Source: Propionibacteriales bacterium (GTDB taxonomy: Bacteria; Actinomycetota; Actinomycetes; Propionibacteriales; Nocardioidaceae). From it: a stretch of 33,040 nt of DNA. Below, in pieces: positions 17,184-26,218 of this stretch; the stretch's first letter is position 1; every line of letters begins with the position of its first letter. The DNA lies in NCBI GenBank assembly GCA_013821195.1, contig JACDHG010000006.1:1-33040 (forward strand), written 5' to 3'. Position numbers and translations under genes: made by a program. A model generated the notes under the pieces. It did no database searches. It saw nothing but the letters and a program-made list of their open reading frames with translations, and was not told where the DNA came from.

Positions 17184-18236
17184 GTGCCGCAGATCGTGCA
17201 GTTCTCCCGACCCGGCGTCGTCGAGCTCGTCGACTGTCCGCCCCAGGCTCTGACCTCGGGACACGCGCGGGTGCGCACCTGGTACTCGGGGATCTCGACC
17301 GGCACCGAGCTGACCGCCTACCAAGGGTCCAACCCCTACCTGACCAAGTCGTGGGACTCTGACCGCCGGCTCTTCACCGCAGGAGAGCCGACCTTCACCT
17401 ATCCGGTTATCGGCTGGGGCTACTCCGAGGTGGGCGAGATCGTCGAGGTGGCCGATGACGTCACCGGCCTGATGCCGGGGGAGCTGGTGTACGGCGTCTG
17501 GGGGCATCGCAGTGACGCCGTGGTCCGCGCCGGTGCGCTCACGATGCAGAAGCTGCCCGGCGGAGTGGAGCCGGTGCACGGGGTGTTCGCCCGGGTCGGC
17601 GCGGTCGCGCTCAACGCGGTGCTGGCGGCCGAGCCTCACCTGGGCGAGCACATCGCGGTGTTCGGACAAGGAGTGATCGGCCTGCTCGCGGGGCAGCTTG
17701 CCCGGCTCAGCGGTGGTCGTGTCATCGTCGTCGACGCGCTGGAGAACCGACTCCAGCTGGCGCTTCGACTCGGCGCCGCTGGCGTCGTACGCGCAGACAC
17801 GCCAGCCGGGGCGGGTGAGGCGGTCCGAGGCCTGACGGGCGATGTCGGCGTCGACGCCGCGATCGAGCTCAGCGGCAGCTACCGCGCCCTCCACGAGGCG
17901 GTGCGGTGTGTTGTCGCCGACGGCCTTGTGGTGGCAGCCGGCTTCTATCAGGGCGACGGCCAGGGTCTGCGGCTAGGGGAGGAGTTCCACCACAACCAGG
18001 TGCGCATCGTCGCCAGCCAGATCGGCGGGACCCCGGCGTCGCTCGGACCGCGATGGAGCCAGGGACGGCTCGTCTCGGTGTTCATGGGGCAGCTCGCGGC
18101 CGGAGTCGTCGACGTCGCGCCGCTGATCACCCACGTGGTGGATGCCAGCGAGGTTGCGCCCGCGTTCGCAATCCTCGCCGACAACCCCGCAGAGGCGTTG
18201 CAGGTCGTCTTGAGCTTTTCGGCCGCGCCGGGTTGA
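17184..18236 (+). CDS. MDR-superfamily (zinc-type) alcohol dehydrogenase-like protein
   Basis: A 350-residue medium-chain dehydrogenase/reductase. The N-terminal GroES-like half contains 'YSGISTGTELTAYQG' and 'PVIGWGYSEVGEIVEV'; the Rossmann half has the dinucleotide motif 'FGQGVIGLLAGQLA' and 'VIVVDALENRLQLALRLGA'. The four-Cys structural zinc lobe is absent and the usual catalytic Cys is replaced in 'SGIST', resembling the bacteriochlorophyllide dehydrogenase (BchC)-like branch often found in sugar clusters. The GTG start is supported by GAGGAGAG 5 bases upstream and begins MPQIVQFSRP. It follows the permeases after 26 bp and probably belongs to their operon. It likely oxidises a sugar, polyol or cyclitol hydroxyl; the substrate is unknown. 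Confidence 0.85.
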   Translation: MPQIVQFSRPGVVELVDCPPQALTSGHARVRTWYSGISTGTELTAYQGSNPYLTKSWDSDRRLFTAGEPTFTYPVIGWGYSEVGEIVEVADDVTGLMPGELVYGVWGHRSDAVVRAGALTMQKLPGGVEPVHGVFARVGAVALNAVLAAEPHLGEHIAVFGQGVIGLLAGQLARLSGGRVIVVDALENRLQLALRLGAAGVVRADTPAGAGEAVRGLTGDVGVDAAIELSGSYRALHEAVRCVVADGLVVAAGFYQGDGQGLRLGEEFHHNQVRIVASQIGGTPASLGPRWSQGRLVSVFMGQLAAGVVDVAPLITHVVDASEVAPAFAILADNPAEALQVVLSFSAAPG

Positions 18237-18253
18237 GCGGATGGCCTCGTGCG

Positions 18254-19183
18254 TCAGCGAGACGGGTCGCTGGAAGCGCGCTGTACCGCGTGTCGCGCCG
18301 CGCCCAGCAGCGCTGCATCCTCGGACCGACGCGCGGATGCGACCCGCAGCGAACCCGGCCACCCCGGCCTGACGTGCGACATCCCCCGGCACAGCGGGCG
18401 GCTCACGACGTCCCACCCCAACGCGATGGACCCACCGACCACCAGGATGCTCGCCCCGAAGTCCAACGCTCTGGGCGCCAGGACGCGTCCTAGCGCCTCC
18501 AGCGGCTCGTCCATGGCGACGGAGGCGGCGCCGTCGCCGTCCCGGGCACGGGCGGCGATATCGCGTACGTCGAGCTGCCCCGAACCTACGGAACCTGTCA
18601 GGGCTGCGTAGCCCGCACGGATGGCTCGACGCGAGACCAAGTCCTCCAAGGGGTGCCCAGCGATCTCCAGCAGGTCGAGCCGACCCTGCGGCGGAACACC
18701 CGGACCGCGGCGCTGCGCCACGCCCTCGATGAGGAAGGCGGAGCCGATGCCTGTTCCAAGGGTGACCCCGATGGAGCGGCTGTGCCCGCGTGCCGCCCCA
18801 GCGACCCATTCGCCGACGGCGAAGGCTTCGGCGTCGTTGACGAAGTAGACGCGACCCGTCCCCCCGGTGAGGGATCGGCGCAGGATGTCCCCCAGGTCGA
18901 GTCCCCGCAGTGCGTCGAACTTGTCCACGCCGTTGAACTCAGCGACCCCTCGCGCGTAGTCGAACGGGCCCGGGATCGCGACCCCCCAGGGCTCCCCGCT
19001 GGTCGGCGGTAGCGAGGCTGCGGCGTCGACCATCGCCGTGACGAGCTCGTCGGCTGTCCCGTGGGCGTCCAGTGGGTGCTGAGCGACAGCACCGTCGACG
19101 GGGCACCAGGCCCTCGTGTCCACCAAGGCGGCCGTGACGTGCGTACCGCCGATCTCGAGCACCGGAACCTGCCGTGTGCCCAT
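18254..19183 (-). CDS. ROK-family sugar kinase
   Basis: A 309-residue kinase without a DNA-binding domain, expected to phosphorylate a hexose with ATP in the cytosol. The nucleotide loop is 'LEIGGTHVTAALV', the catalytic region 'VNDAEAFAVGEWVAG' holds the base Asp, and 'GVTLGTGIGSAFL' is the second phosphate loop. 'GASILVVGGSIA' closes the fold. The ROK zinc motif CxCGxxGC is missing; the equivalent stretch reads 'VPPQGRLDLLEIAG'. Its ATG shares one base with the stop of the isomerase-like gene (TGATG), so the two are coupled. The preceding isomerase suggests mannose, fructose or glucose as substrate. It converges on the MDR gene with 17 bp between them. Confidence 0.88.
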   Translation of the reverse strand: MGTRQVPVLEIGGTHVTAALVDTRAWCPVDGAVAQHPLDAHGTADELVTAMVDAAASLPPTSGEPWGVAIPGPFDYARGVAEFNGVDKFDALRGLDLGDILRRSLTGGTGRVYFVNDAEAFAVGEWVAGAARGHSRSIGVTLGTGIGSAFLIEGVAQRRGPGVPPQGRLDLLEIAGHPLEDLVSRRAIRAGYAALTGSVGSGQLDVRDIAARARDGDGAASVAMDEPLEALGRVLAPRALDFGASILVVGGSIALGWDVVSRPLCRGMSHVRPGWPGSLRVASARRSEDAALLGAARHAVQRASSDPSR

Positions 19184-20895
19184 CAGCGGACCAGTGCCTT
19201 CACCACGCGAACGCGCCGGTCGCCGACCTTTCGTACCCGGTACGCCCCCACGGCCGCGGGGACGACCAACGTTTCGGCGTACGTCAGCGCGTGCGCTGTC
19301 CCCTCGGCGGGCTCGACCATCACGCCGTCACCCTCCACCACGTTGAGCACGTGGAAGCGGCCGGCCGTGTCGTCTTCGACCGTGTCCTTGGTGCCCAGGA
19401 CGAGGCGGCGGACTTCGAAGAACATCTCTGGCAGTGATCCGAGCAACTCTTCTCGCCAACCGTCACCGGCTCGCAGGGTACGCGGTGCCTGCACGAGTTG
19501 CGTCCGGACCGACGCACCGCTGCGGCGCCGGTCGAGGTTGTCGAAGGCGTGCCCGACGTGCACCGGACGTTGCCTGTCGGCGGCATCGCGACGAAGCCAG
19601 TCGTAGAAGCGCAACGAGTACAGGTATGGCGTCGCGCTGATCTCGAGCACGACGTTGCCCGCACCGCTGCCGTGCGGTGTTCCGGCTGGTACGCAGAAGA
19701 GCTGGTGCGGCTCCGCCCCGAAGACCTGCACGTACCGCTCGATCTCGAGCGGCACGCCGCGTGCGTCCGCCTGCTCGGCGCGGCGGCGGAACTCCGCCAG
19801 GTCTGCGTCGCCTCGAAGGCCGAGGAAGACGCGACAGTCCCGACCTCCCACCATCATGTAGTAGGACTCGTGCTGTGGGTAAGGCCAGCCGAAGACCTCC
19901 TGCATGGTTTCGGGCAGCGGGTGGCAGTGCACGGAGAGGTTACCGCCGTCGACGGTGTCCAGGTAGTCGAGACGGATGGGGAAGGACGTGCCGAATACCG
20001 CCTGCACCTCGGGACCGAGGAGCTCCAGCGACTGGGCCGCCACGACCAGCTGGAAGGGCAGCTCGACCGCAGCATCGGTGTCGCCGACGAGCACGCCGCT
20101 CTCGGGAGCGATCAGCTCATAGCCCAGGGCGGTGTTGGGCGCGTCCTGGTTGAGGCCGAGCTGCCGCTGCGCCCAGTGACCACCCCAGGGGGTGGTGTTG
20201 AACGTGGGGCGGGTCCGGAACGGTCGCCGAGCCAGCGCGTGGACGGTCTGGCGAAACGTCGACGCATCGACCGACGTGGGGCGCGTGGGGTCCTGCACGT
20301 CCACCCAGCGGGCGACCTGGGGGGCGATCGCGTCGCGATGCCGGTCGAGCAGCGGCCAGTCGATGTAGAACAACCGCTTCGTGGTGGCGATGCCGTCGCC
20401 GGCCTGCTGGCCGAGGTTGTGACCGCGCCCGGCGACGACCTCCGCCTCGGCGTAGCGCTTGGGCAGGTCGACGTACCACAGGACGTCGGAGCTCAGCAGG
20501 GCAGCCGCCGGACCGAACGCCACCAGTACGCCGGTGGGCGGTCGGGTCGTGGTGGGAAGCCGGTGAAACAGCTGTGCCAGGTCGCCGCCCGCGAGCCGGT
20601 CGAAGTCGGGGTCCTCCGTCAGGGCGGGTGATGCAGTGGCTCGTGCGATCTCTGGCCACGGGGCGAACCAGGCTCGCAGGTCGAGTCGCCGGCTGGCGAG
20701 TCGTCGCCCGGCCAAGGACTGGCACAGCGCCTCCACGACCCCATCCCAGTCGAGCAGCGCGGGTCCGTCGAGCGCCAGGACGAGGGGTGGTGCCGGCAAC
20801 TCGGCGACCAGCTCGTCCCAACCGACGGCCACGATGCCACCGACAGTGGCGTAACGGGGGTTCGGTTCATAGGCAGGGCGGGACACCGGTTGCAT
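19183..20895 (-). CDS. Class I mannose-6-phosphate isomerase-like protein with kinase-like N-terminal region
   Basis: A 570-residue protein. The C-terminal two thirds are cupin-like and match long class I phosphomannose isomerases: 'TPWGGHWAQRQLGLN', 'LDTVDGGNLSVHCHPLPE', 'ESYYMMVGG', 'FCVPAGTPHGSGAGN' and 'EISATPYLYSLRFYDW', with the His residues as probable metal ligands. The first 200 residues ('PLVLALDGPALLDWDGVV', 'DVLWYVDLPKRYAEAEV') resemble a nucleoside-kinase-like fold but lack a Walker A loop. The ATG (MQPVSRP) has GGAGGAGG just upstream; the 917-residue track ORF reads through the divergent GH63 gene. It is coupled to the ROK kinase. Likely role: isomerising a hexose 6-phosphate made by that kinase; the substrate is inferred. 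Confidence 0.82.
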   Translation of the reverse strand: MQPVSRPAYEPNPRYATVGGIVAVGWDELVAELPAPPLVLALDGPALLDWDGVVEALCQSLAGRRLASRRLDLRAWFAPWPEIARATASPALTEDPDFDRLAGGDLAQLFHRLPTTTRPPTGVLVAFGPAAALLSSDVLWYVDLPKRYAEAEVVAGRGHNLGQQAGDGIATTKRLFYIDWPLLDRHRDAIAPQVARWVDVQDPTRPTSVDASTFRQTVHALARRPFRTRPTFNTTPWGGHWAQRQLGLNQDAPNTALGYELIAPESGVLVGDTDAAVELPFQLVVAAQSLELLGPEVQAVFGTSFPIRLDYLDTVDGGNLSVHCHPLPETMQEVFGWPYPQHESYYMMVGGRDCRVFLGLRGDADLAEFRRRAEQADARGVPLEIERYVQVFGAEPHQLFCVPAGTPHGSGAGNVVLEISATPYLYSLRFYDWLRRDAADRQRPVHVGHAFDNLDRRRSGASVRTQLVQAPRTLRAGDGWREELLGSLPEMFFEVRRLVLGTKDTVEDDTAGRFHVLNVVEGDGVMVEPAEGTAHALTYAETLVVPAAVGAYRVRKVGDRRVRVVKALVR

Positions 20896-20946
20896 TATCC
20901 TCCTCCGCAGACGGTCGATACCTTCCCCCCACGTGCTGGAGCAGCC

Positions 20947-22131
20947 ATGGACGCCGATAGTCGATCTGAAGTCGACCTGCGCATGCGGGTGCTCGGACTG
21001 CTCGAGAGTCACTGGGACAGCGATCGCGGGTTCTGCCTGCCGAATCCTGCGACCTACCCACATCTTTGGTTGTGGGACTCCTGCTTCCACGTGATCGTGT
21101 GGGCGCACCTGGCTGACGAGCGCGCATCGCGTGAGCTCGACGCCGTGCTTCAGGGGCAGCTCCCTGACGGGCTGGTCCCGCACATGCGCTACGGAGTGGC
21201 AGCCCCGGGCACCTGGCTCGGGCCGATAGCAGCGACGTCGTCGCTCGCGCAGCCGCCGATGTTCGGCCACGCGATCAAGGTGCTCACCGCCCACGGCATC
21301 ACCCCGACGGAGCAGACCCTTCGCCGTGCCAAGCGCGGGATGGACTGGCTGTGGTCGCATCGCCGTACGGAACAGGATCTCGTCTACGTCGTGCACCCGT
21401 GGGAGGCAGGGAACGACCACTCGCCGCGTTGGGACGGCTGGGGAGCGCCTGGCAGGACTCGCGAGGACTACGACCGGGCGGCCCGGGCGGAGTGGAACAG
21501 GAGGCGCATGGACGACGTCACGTTCCACGACGATGGGGCCGCCGACTGGTCCTCGACCTTCGTCGCCTGCCCCGCCGGCTTCAACGCCTACGTGGCGTTC
21601 AACATGGCCGAGCTGGCGGGGGTGCTCGACGACCGCGCGATGGCCGAACGCGCGCAACGCATCGCGAACGCGATGGACGAGCACCTGTGGGACGATGAGC
21701 AGGAGCTGTGGGCCGACCTGGCACTGGTCGGCGGTGGTGGTCACCTCGACGCGACCCCCATCAGCGACGGCGTGATGGGTGCGCTGGTGACGACGGACGC
21801 CGAGCGGGCCGCGGCGGCGTTGCGGCAGCTGGAGCTTCCGCACCGCTTCGGTGCCAGGTTCGGGCCGACGAACGTCGCGCGGAGTCACCCGGCATACGAC
21901 CCCCGGATGTACTGGCGGGGCGCCGCGTGGCCACACCTGAACTACCTGCTCTGGTTGGGGCTGCGGCGCTGGCAGCGGTTCGACGAGGCGGCAGCCCTTG
22001 CTGAGCGCTCTCGAGAAGCGGCGTTGCGAAGCGGCATGGCGGAGTACTGGGATCCTGAGACCGGCCGTGGTCTCGGCGCGGTTCCGCAGTCGTGGACGGG
22101 ACTGGTCGTGGTCATGACCGCCGACGGCTGA
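20947..22131 (+). CDS. Second GH63-type (alpha/alpha)6 glycosidase
   Basis: A 394-residue cytoplasmic glycosidase distantly related to the first GH63 enzyme. Corresponding landmarks are 'YPHLWLWDSCFH' near residue 37, 'HPWEAGNDHSPRWDGW' with the probable acid Asp, 'RMYWRGAAWPHLNYLLW', and 'AEYWDPETGRGLG' with the probable base Glu, then 'PQSWTG'. The ATG giving MDADSRSE is preferred to the upstream track start, with GGAG 6 bases before it; 51 bp separate it from the divergent isomerase gene. No signal peptide is present. The active-site segments differ from the first GH63 protein (WEAGND in place of WESGMD), so it probably recognises a different aglycone. Possible alternatives are a mannosylglycerate- or glucoside-specific enzyme. 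Confidence 0.82.
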   Translation: MDADSRSEVDLRMRVLGLLESHWDSDRGFCLPNPATYPHLWLWDSCFHVIVWAHLADERASRELDAVLQGQLPDGLVPHMRYGVAAPGTWLGPIAATSSLAQPPMFGHAIKVLTAHGITPTEQTLRRAKRGMDWLWSHRRTEQDLVYVVHPWEAGNDHSPRWDGWGAPGRTREDYDRAARAEWNRRRMDDVTFHDDGAADWSSTFVACPAGFNAYVAFNMAELAGVLDDRAMAERAQRIANAMDEHLWDDEQELWADLALVGGGGHLDATPISDGVMGALVTTDAERAAAALRQLELPHRFGARFGPTNVARSHPAYDPRMYWRGAAWPHLNYLLWLGLRRWQRFDEAAALAERSREAALRSGMAEYWDPETGRGLGAVPQSWTGLVVVMTADG

Positions 22132-22158
22132 GCAGTGCGGATGCAGCCGGTTGCGCAG

Positions 22159-22737
22159 TCACCGCGGACCTGCCGTGTCTGCTACCGCGCGCAGCACCGC
22201 ACCCGCCACCTGCGCGTGCCCTTCGTCGCTCGGGTGGACCGCGTCCGCCGCCAGCATCGTCCCTGTGTCCCAGCCGGCGACGCTCGCCAGGACGACGCCT
22301 GGAAGGTGGCTGACGACGGCACGCAGTCGCCGGTTGTAGGCGTCGATGATCTCGTTCGAGCCGCGGTCGTGTGGTGGGTGCAGCGAGTAGTCCGCGAGAT
22401 GCGGTTGCTCCACCGCGACCGTGAGGGCAGCCGGATGCGCATGGCTGAAAGCACCGAAGATCGCCCGCAGCGCAGCGGCGTAGGAGTCCAGTGCCGTCGA
22501 CGAGGCACCGTAGAGCCGCGCATCGTTGAGCCCCGTCGCCACCAAGTAGAGCCGCGACACGGGCGGCGGCGCGCGAGAGAGCAGATCCGCGGTGTCGGTG
22601 CTGAGTGTGCCGCCCACGCCGAAGTTGGTCGGCGCGCAGCCGAGCCGCCGGGCGACTACGTCGACGAGTCGACGTGTCGGGCGGCTCGCGCCGGCACCCT
22701 GAACCCACGAGTGGCCGTAGGCGGTGAGGCTGTGCAT
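22159..22737 (-). CDS. SGNH/GDSL-type hydrolase
   Basis: A 192-residue esterase-like protein. Block I reads 'YGHSWVQGAG' with Ser in the usual GDS position (here GHS), block II 'NFGVGGTLS' supplies the oxyanion Gly, block III 'GLND' supplies the Asn, and block V 'DAVHPSDEGH' supplies the Asp and His. The catalytic set is therefore complete. There is no signal peptide, unlike secreted carbohydrate esterases of this fold, so it should act inside the cell on an imported acylated compound. It lies convergent to the second GH63 gene (27 bp) and divergent from the Gfo/Idh gene. Deacetylation of a sugar is a guess. Confidence 0.82.
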   Translation of the reverse strand: MHSLTAYGHSWVQGAGASRPTRRLVDVVARRLGCAPTNFGVGGTLSTDTADLLSRAPPPVSRLYLVATGLNDARLYGASSTALDSYAAALRAIFGAFSHAHPAALTVAVEQPHLADYSLHPPHDRGSNEIIDAYNRRLRAVVSHLPGVVLASVAGWDTGTMLAADAVHPSDEGHAQVAGAVLRAVADTAGPR

Positions 22738-22911
22738 GGGCTGCCTGTCGACTGCGTTCGGGACCCGTCGAGCCTACGCGGCACGTGCCCCGTGCGGGAC
22801 GCCACGGTGCACCTGTCGGCGGTCTTCGGCACGTCATCGGTCGTGTCGTAGAGTGCGCTCGCAAGGTGGGATCGATCAGCTGGATCGGCGGTCGACAGGG
22901 ATGGAGACTGG

Positions 22912-23988
22912 GTGCCCGAGCACAGATGGCGGGACGCGCCGGACTACCGACCGAGGTTCCCGCAGGGAGAACGGCTCGGAATAGGCATTCTCGGCTGCGG
23001 TGAGATCGCGCAACAGGCGCATCTGCCCGCCTACGGCGACTACGACCTCGACGTGGTCGGGGTGTGGAGCCGTACTCCCACCACGACGGCTACGGTCCGG
23101 CAGCGATTTCCTTTCGTACGCCGCATCTTCGCCACGGCTGAGGATCTCCTTGACGACCCGCAGGTGCAGGTCGTGGACGTCGCGACCCGCCCGGAGGGAC
23201 GACTCGAGTGGCTGGCTGCGGCCGTCTCGGCAGGAAAGCACGTGCTTGCTCAGAAGCCGCTGACGACCGACCTGGCCGCGCTGGCCCCCGTGCTCGACGA
23301 GGCCGACCGGCGGGGGGTCCGGATCGCGGTGAACCAGAACGGTCGCTGGGCACCGGCGTGGCGGCTCGCCACGCTGCTCGTGGAGGCTGGCGCCATCGGG
23401 AAGGTCGTCGGCGTGACGCACCTGCACGACAAGCCGCTGCCCCCGATCGCAGGCACCCACTTCGACGAGATGGCCCACATGCTCATCGCCGACTACCTGA
23501 TGCATTGGATCGATATCACCCGATGCTGGCTCGCCGGCAATCAGGTGGAGGCGGTGCAGGCACGTGACCACCGCACACCGGGACAACCGCACACCGCCAA
23601 GAACCCGTGGGCGGCGACCGTGCAGATCCACTGTGTCGACGGCGCCGATGCACTGGTGCGGATCGCCGGAGACGTCAATACCCGCAGACCGGCCTGCCCC
23701 TTCTGGATCCACGGCACCGAGGGCACGATCCGCGGGTCAATCCTCGTCGGGTCCGACTTCCTCGATCTGGAGCGAGACGGCGTGTCGACGCGCTACACGC
23801 TGGACGGGGAGTGGTTCGTCGACGGCTTCGCAGGCGCGATGGGCGAGCTCATGTGCGCAGTCGTAGAGAATCGTGAGCCCTACCACTCTGCCGCGCACAA
23901 CGCATCGTCGTTGCGGTTGATGCTGGCTGCACGTGAGTCGGCGGAGCAGCACGGTGCCGCAGTGCCCATGAACCGGCTCCAGCTCTGA
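22912..23988 (+). CDS. Gfo/Idh/MocA-family oxidoreductase
   Basis: A 358-residue NAD(P)-dependent sugar or cyclitol dehydrogenase. The Rossmann domain starts late, at about residue 24, with 'GIGILGCGEIAQQAHLPAY'. The catalytic Lys is in 'GKHVLAQKPLTTD', where QKP replaces the usual EKP. A C-terminal alpha/beta domain with 'FWIHGTEGTIRGSI' follows. The second-domain 'HMLIADYLMHWIDITRCWL' replaces the common 'GxxxDxxH' and keeps Asp and His in similar places. GTG start with GGAUGGAG-like purines upstream. The GH36 gene begins 17 bp later, so both are likely in one operon. Substrate may be the galactoside product or a modified sugar; unknown. Confidence 0.87.
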   Translation: MPEHRWRDAPDYRPRFPQGERLGIGILGCGEIAQQAHLPAYGDYDLDVVGVWSRTPTTTATVRQRFPFVRRIFATAEDLLDDPQVQVVDVATRPEGRLEWLAAAVSAGKHVLAQKPLTTDLAALAPVLDEADRRGVRIAVNQNGRWAPAWRLATLLVEAGAIGKVVGVTHLHDKPLPPIAGTHFDEMAHMLIADYLMHWIDITRCWLAGNQVEAVQARDHRTPGQPHTAKNPWAATVQIHCVDGADALVRIAGDVNTRRPACPFWIHGTEGTIRGSILVGSDFLDLERDGVSTRYTLDGEWFVDGFAGAMGELMCAVVENREPYHSAAHNASSLRLMLAARESAEQHGAAVPMNRLQL

Positions 23989-24005
23989 TCGGCGGTGGAG
24001 GCCCG

Positions 24006-25310
24006 ATGACGTACTCGACGATCGACGAGGTCGACGTGTCGGTCGAGTGTGGCAGAGTCTACGAGCACGGCTGGCAGAGCTGGAGCCCCACGTCTACCTA
24101 CTCGGTCAGTCAGACCTCTCCGCGACCAGAGCGGGACTGGCAGCATCTGATGCGCTTCCGCCCAGAGACGCCGGCCCCGCCACGCGGATTCCAGGCAGAA
24201 GGTCTCCTCGTCATCGACCCCGGGACGGGCGGCCCGACAAGGGTGTACGCCGCTCGGGACGCCCGCGAGGAGGTGCCGTCGATCCGCGCGGAGCTGCACG
24301 GGGGCCGGCTCGTCGTCGAGGCGGACGGCCCGGTCACCGTCGATCTCGTCGAGGACGGAATCGGCGTGGCGCTGGCGGTGTTCGGCGACGCGTGCGCTGC
24401 CCGGCTCGGTGCCGACGCACCACGCACCGCGCCCACGGTCTGGTGCTCCTGGTATCACTACTTCGAAGACGCCACCGAGTACGACGTCGTCGAGAACCTC
24501 GCTGAGATAGGGCGACTCCGGTTGCCGGTCGACGTCGTACAGATCGACGACGGTTGGGAAGCCGGCGTCGGCGACTGGCTCGAGCTGTCCGGCCGGTTCT
24601 CGTCACTGTCAGGACTGGCGGGCCGAATTCACGACGCAGGTCGGCGGGCGGGGATCTGGGTCGCCCCGTTCACCGTCGGCTCACGCAGCGTGCTGGCGCG
24701 CGAACATCCGGACTGGCTGGTCGGTGCGGCCGGGCAGAACTGGGGACAGGACCTGTTGGGGCTCGACCTCACCCATCCTGGCGCGCGCAGCCACCTGTGG
24801 ACGGTGTTCCGCGCACTGCACGACGCAGGCTTCGACTACTTCAAGCTCGACTTCCTGTACACGGGGGCTCTTATCGGCAGCCGGTTCGAGGATGTGACCG
24901 GTGTGGCGGCGTACCGCTCGGGCCTTGAACTGATCCGAGACGCGGTGGGCGCACGGCCTTACCTGCTTGGCTGCGGAGCACCGATCCTTCCCAGCGTGGG
25001 TTTGGTCGACGCGATGCGGGTATCGCCCGACACGTACCATCCCGCCGACACCGGAGACGAACAGCGCAGGCTGCGCGGGCGGACCTGCGTCGAGGCCCGG
25101 GCATGGCAGCACGGCAGATTCTGGGTCAACGACGCCGACTGCCTGGTCGCTCGGCCGTCGTTCACCGCTCGTCACGAGTGGGCCGAGGTGATCGAGCGGT
25201 ACGGCGGACTGCGCTCCGTCTCCGACCGGATCGCCGATCTCGACGACTGGGGCATCGAAACCACTCGGCGCCTGCTGGGCACGGCACCAGCACCGACACC
25301 CTTCCCGTGA
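24006..25310 (+). CDS. GH36-family alpha-galactosidase-like enzyme
   Basis: A retaining alpha-glycosidase of 434 residues. Landmarks are 'VWCSWYHYF' (about 145-153), 'QIDDGWE' (about 179-185), 'DYFKLDFLYTGAL' with nucleophile Asp282, and 'DAMRVSPD' with the probable acid/base Asp342. Motifs sit at positions expected of a shortened GH36/GH27-like barrel; full bacterial GH36 enzymes are usually about 700 residues, so the large N-terminal beta domain is reduced here to about 130 residues. No signal peptide. It follows the Gfo/Idh gene by 17 bp. The final codons (RLLGTAPAPT) are repeated in non-coding DNA 1.9 kb downstream. The galactose specificity is a family expectation, not visible here. Confidence 0.87.
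   Translation: MTYSTIDEVDVSVECGRVYEHGWQSWSPTSTYSVSQTSPRPERDWQHLMRFRPETPAPPRGFQAEGLLVIDPGTGGPTRVYAARDAREEVPSIRAELHGGRLVVEADGPVTVDLVEDGIGVALAVFGDACAARLGADAPRTAPTVWCSWYHYFEDATEYDVVENLAEIGRLRLPVDVVQIDDGWEAGVGDWLELSGRFSSLSGLAGRIHDAGRRAGIWVAPFTVGSRSVLAREHPDWLVGAAGQNWGQDLLGLDLTHPGARSHLWTVFRALHDAGFDYFKLDFLYTGALIGSRFEDVTGVAAYRSGLELIRDAVGARPYLLGCGAPILPSVGLVDAMRVSPDTYHPADTGDEQRRLRGRTCVEARAWQHGRFWVNDADCLVARPSFTARHEWAEVIERYGGLRSVSDRIADLDDWGIETTRRLLGTAPAPTPFP
25263..25294 (+). repeat. GH36 gene tail, first member of a direct repeat
   Basis: This segment at the 3' end of the GH36 gene is repeated at 27149-27181 in the same orientation. Eighteen bases, GGGCACGGCACCAGCACC, are identical, and the 14 flanking bases match with small changes and one extra base. 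The two copies enclose the araC and phyH genes. Confidence 0.8.
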
Positions 25311-25357
25311 GAACACCAACTGTGAGAGCTCGTGCGGCGATAGGACGTGGGGCGCAG

Positions 25358-26218
25358 TCAGTCGATCAGGTCGCGCTGCGTGCCGGTGCGTTGCCGCCAG
25401 TCGCGGGGGGTCATCTTCACCACCGCCCTGAATCGGGTGGCGAAGTAGAACTGACTGCTGAATCCGGTGGTCGCCGCGATCGCGCCGATGGAAAGGGAGC
25501 TCGACACGAGCAGGGCTTGCGCGCGCTCGATCCTGCGCCGCTCTACGTAGCGGCCGGGTGGGATCCCGATCTGTTCGGTGAAGAGGTGACTGAGCCGCGA
25601 GGGTGAGAGTTGCACGGCATCGGCGATCGCAGCGACGCTCAACGGGCGATCGAGGTGGTGTCCGACGAAGAGGATGGCCTCGCGCAGGCGGTCGTCGAGC
25701 TGCCTACGGGCGGGGTTGGCGGCATCGAGCCACAGCAGGGCGCGCTCGAGCGCGTTCAGTGCGAAGTCGACCGTTCGTGGTGACGCACCGTGTGCGGAGA
25801 CGTCCATGTCGAGCAGCGCGGCGTCTATGCGTGCGTGCAGCCCTGGCTGTGGCAGGGGAATGCGTCGCACACCCGGGCCGAGAGTCGGCCACGTGAGCCA
25901 GTCATACCAGTGGCTTCGCGGGGGAAAGTGTGCCCAGATGATCTCCCACGGACGTGTGCTGCGACGGCAGCCGAAGTCCTGTGCCGCACCAGCGTCCCAT
26001 ACAACCGTGTCTCCGGTCGTGAGCGGGTGCTCGACGTCGTTGACCCGCACCACGGCTTCGCCGCTTCGGGTGTGGATCAGCAAGGGGATCGAGGTGCCGC
26101 GCGGTCGCCAGCACCAGTTGACGTCTCGACGCTCATGGCCGGTGAGCAGGGCCATGCCGGCTGGGTACGGCGTCTCCTGCCTCACACCATTCATCTTGCA
26201 GCAGGATCTCGAATGCAT
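25358..26218 (-). CDS. AraC-family transcriptional regulator
   Basis: A regulator of up to 286 residues with an N-terminal cupin-like sensor (about 20-110; 'WCWRPRGTSIPLLIHTRSG', 'GDTVVWDAG') and a C-terminal double helix-turn-helix. The DNA-binding part shows 'LSVAAIADAVQLSPSRLSHLFTEQ', 'PPGRYVERRRIERAQALL' and 'SIGAIAATTGFSSQFYFATRFR', a complete AraC signature. Such proteins usually sense a sugar and activate a neighbouring operon. Start is uncertain: ATG codons at 26218, 26194 and 26155 are all possible and none has a strong ribosome site. It is divergent from the PhyH gene and convergent with the GH36 gene. Confidence 0.9.
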   Translation of the reverse strand: MHSRSCCKMNGVRQETPYPAGMALLTGHERRDVNWCWRPRGTSIPLLIHTRSGEAVVRVNDVEHPLTTGDTVVWDAGAAQDFGCRRSTRPWEIIWAHFPPRSHWYDWLTWPTLGPGVRRIPLPQPGLHARIDAALLDMDVSAHGASPRTVDFALNALERALLWLDAANPARRQLDDRLREAILFVGHHLDRPLSVAAIADAVQLSPSRLSHLFTEQIGIPPGRYVERRRIERAQALLVSSSLSIGAIAATTGFSSQFYFATRFRAVVKMTPRDWRQRTGTQRDLID

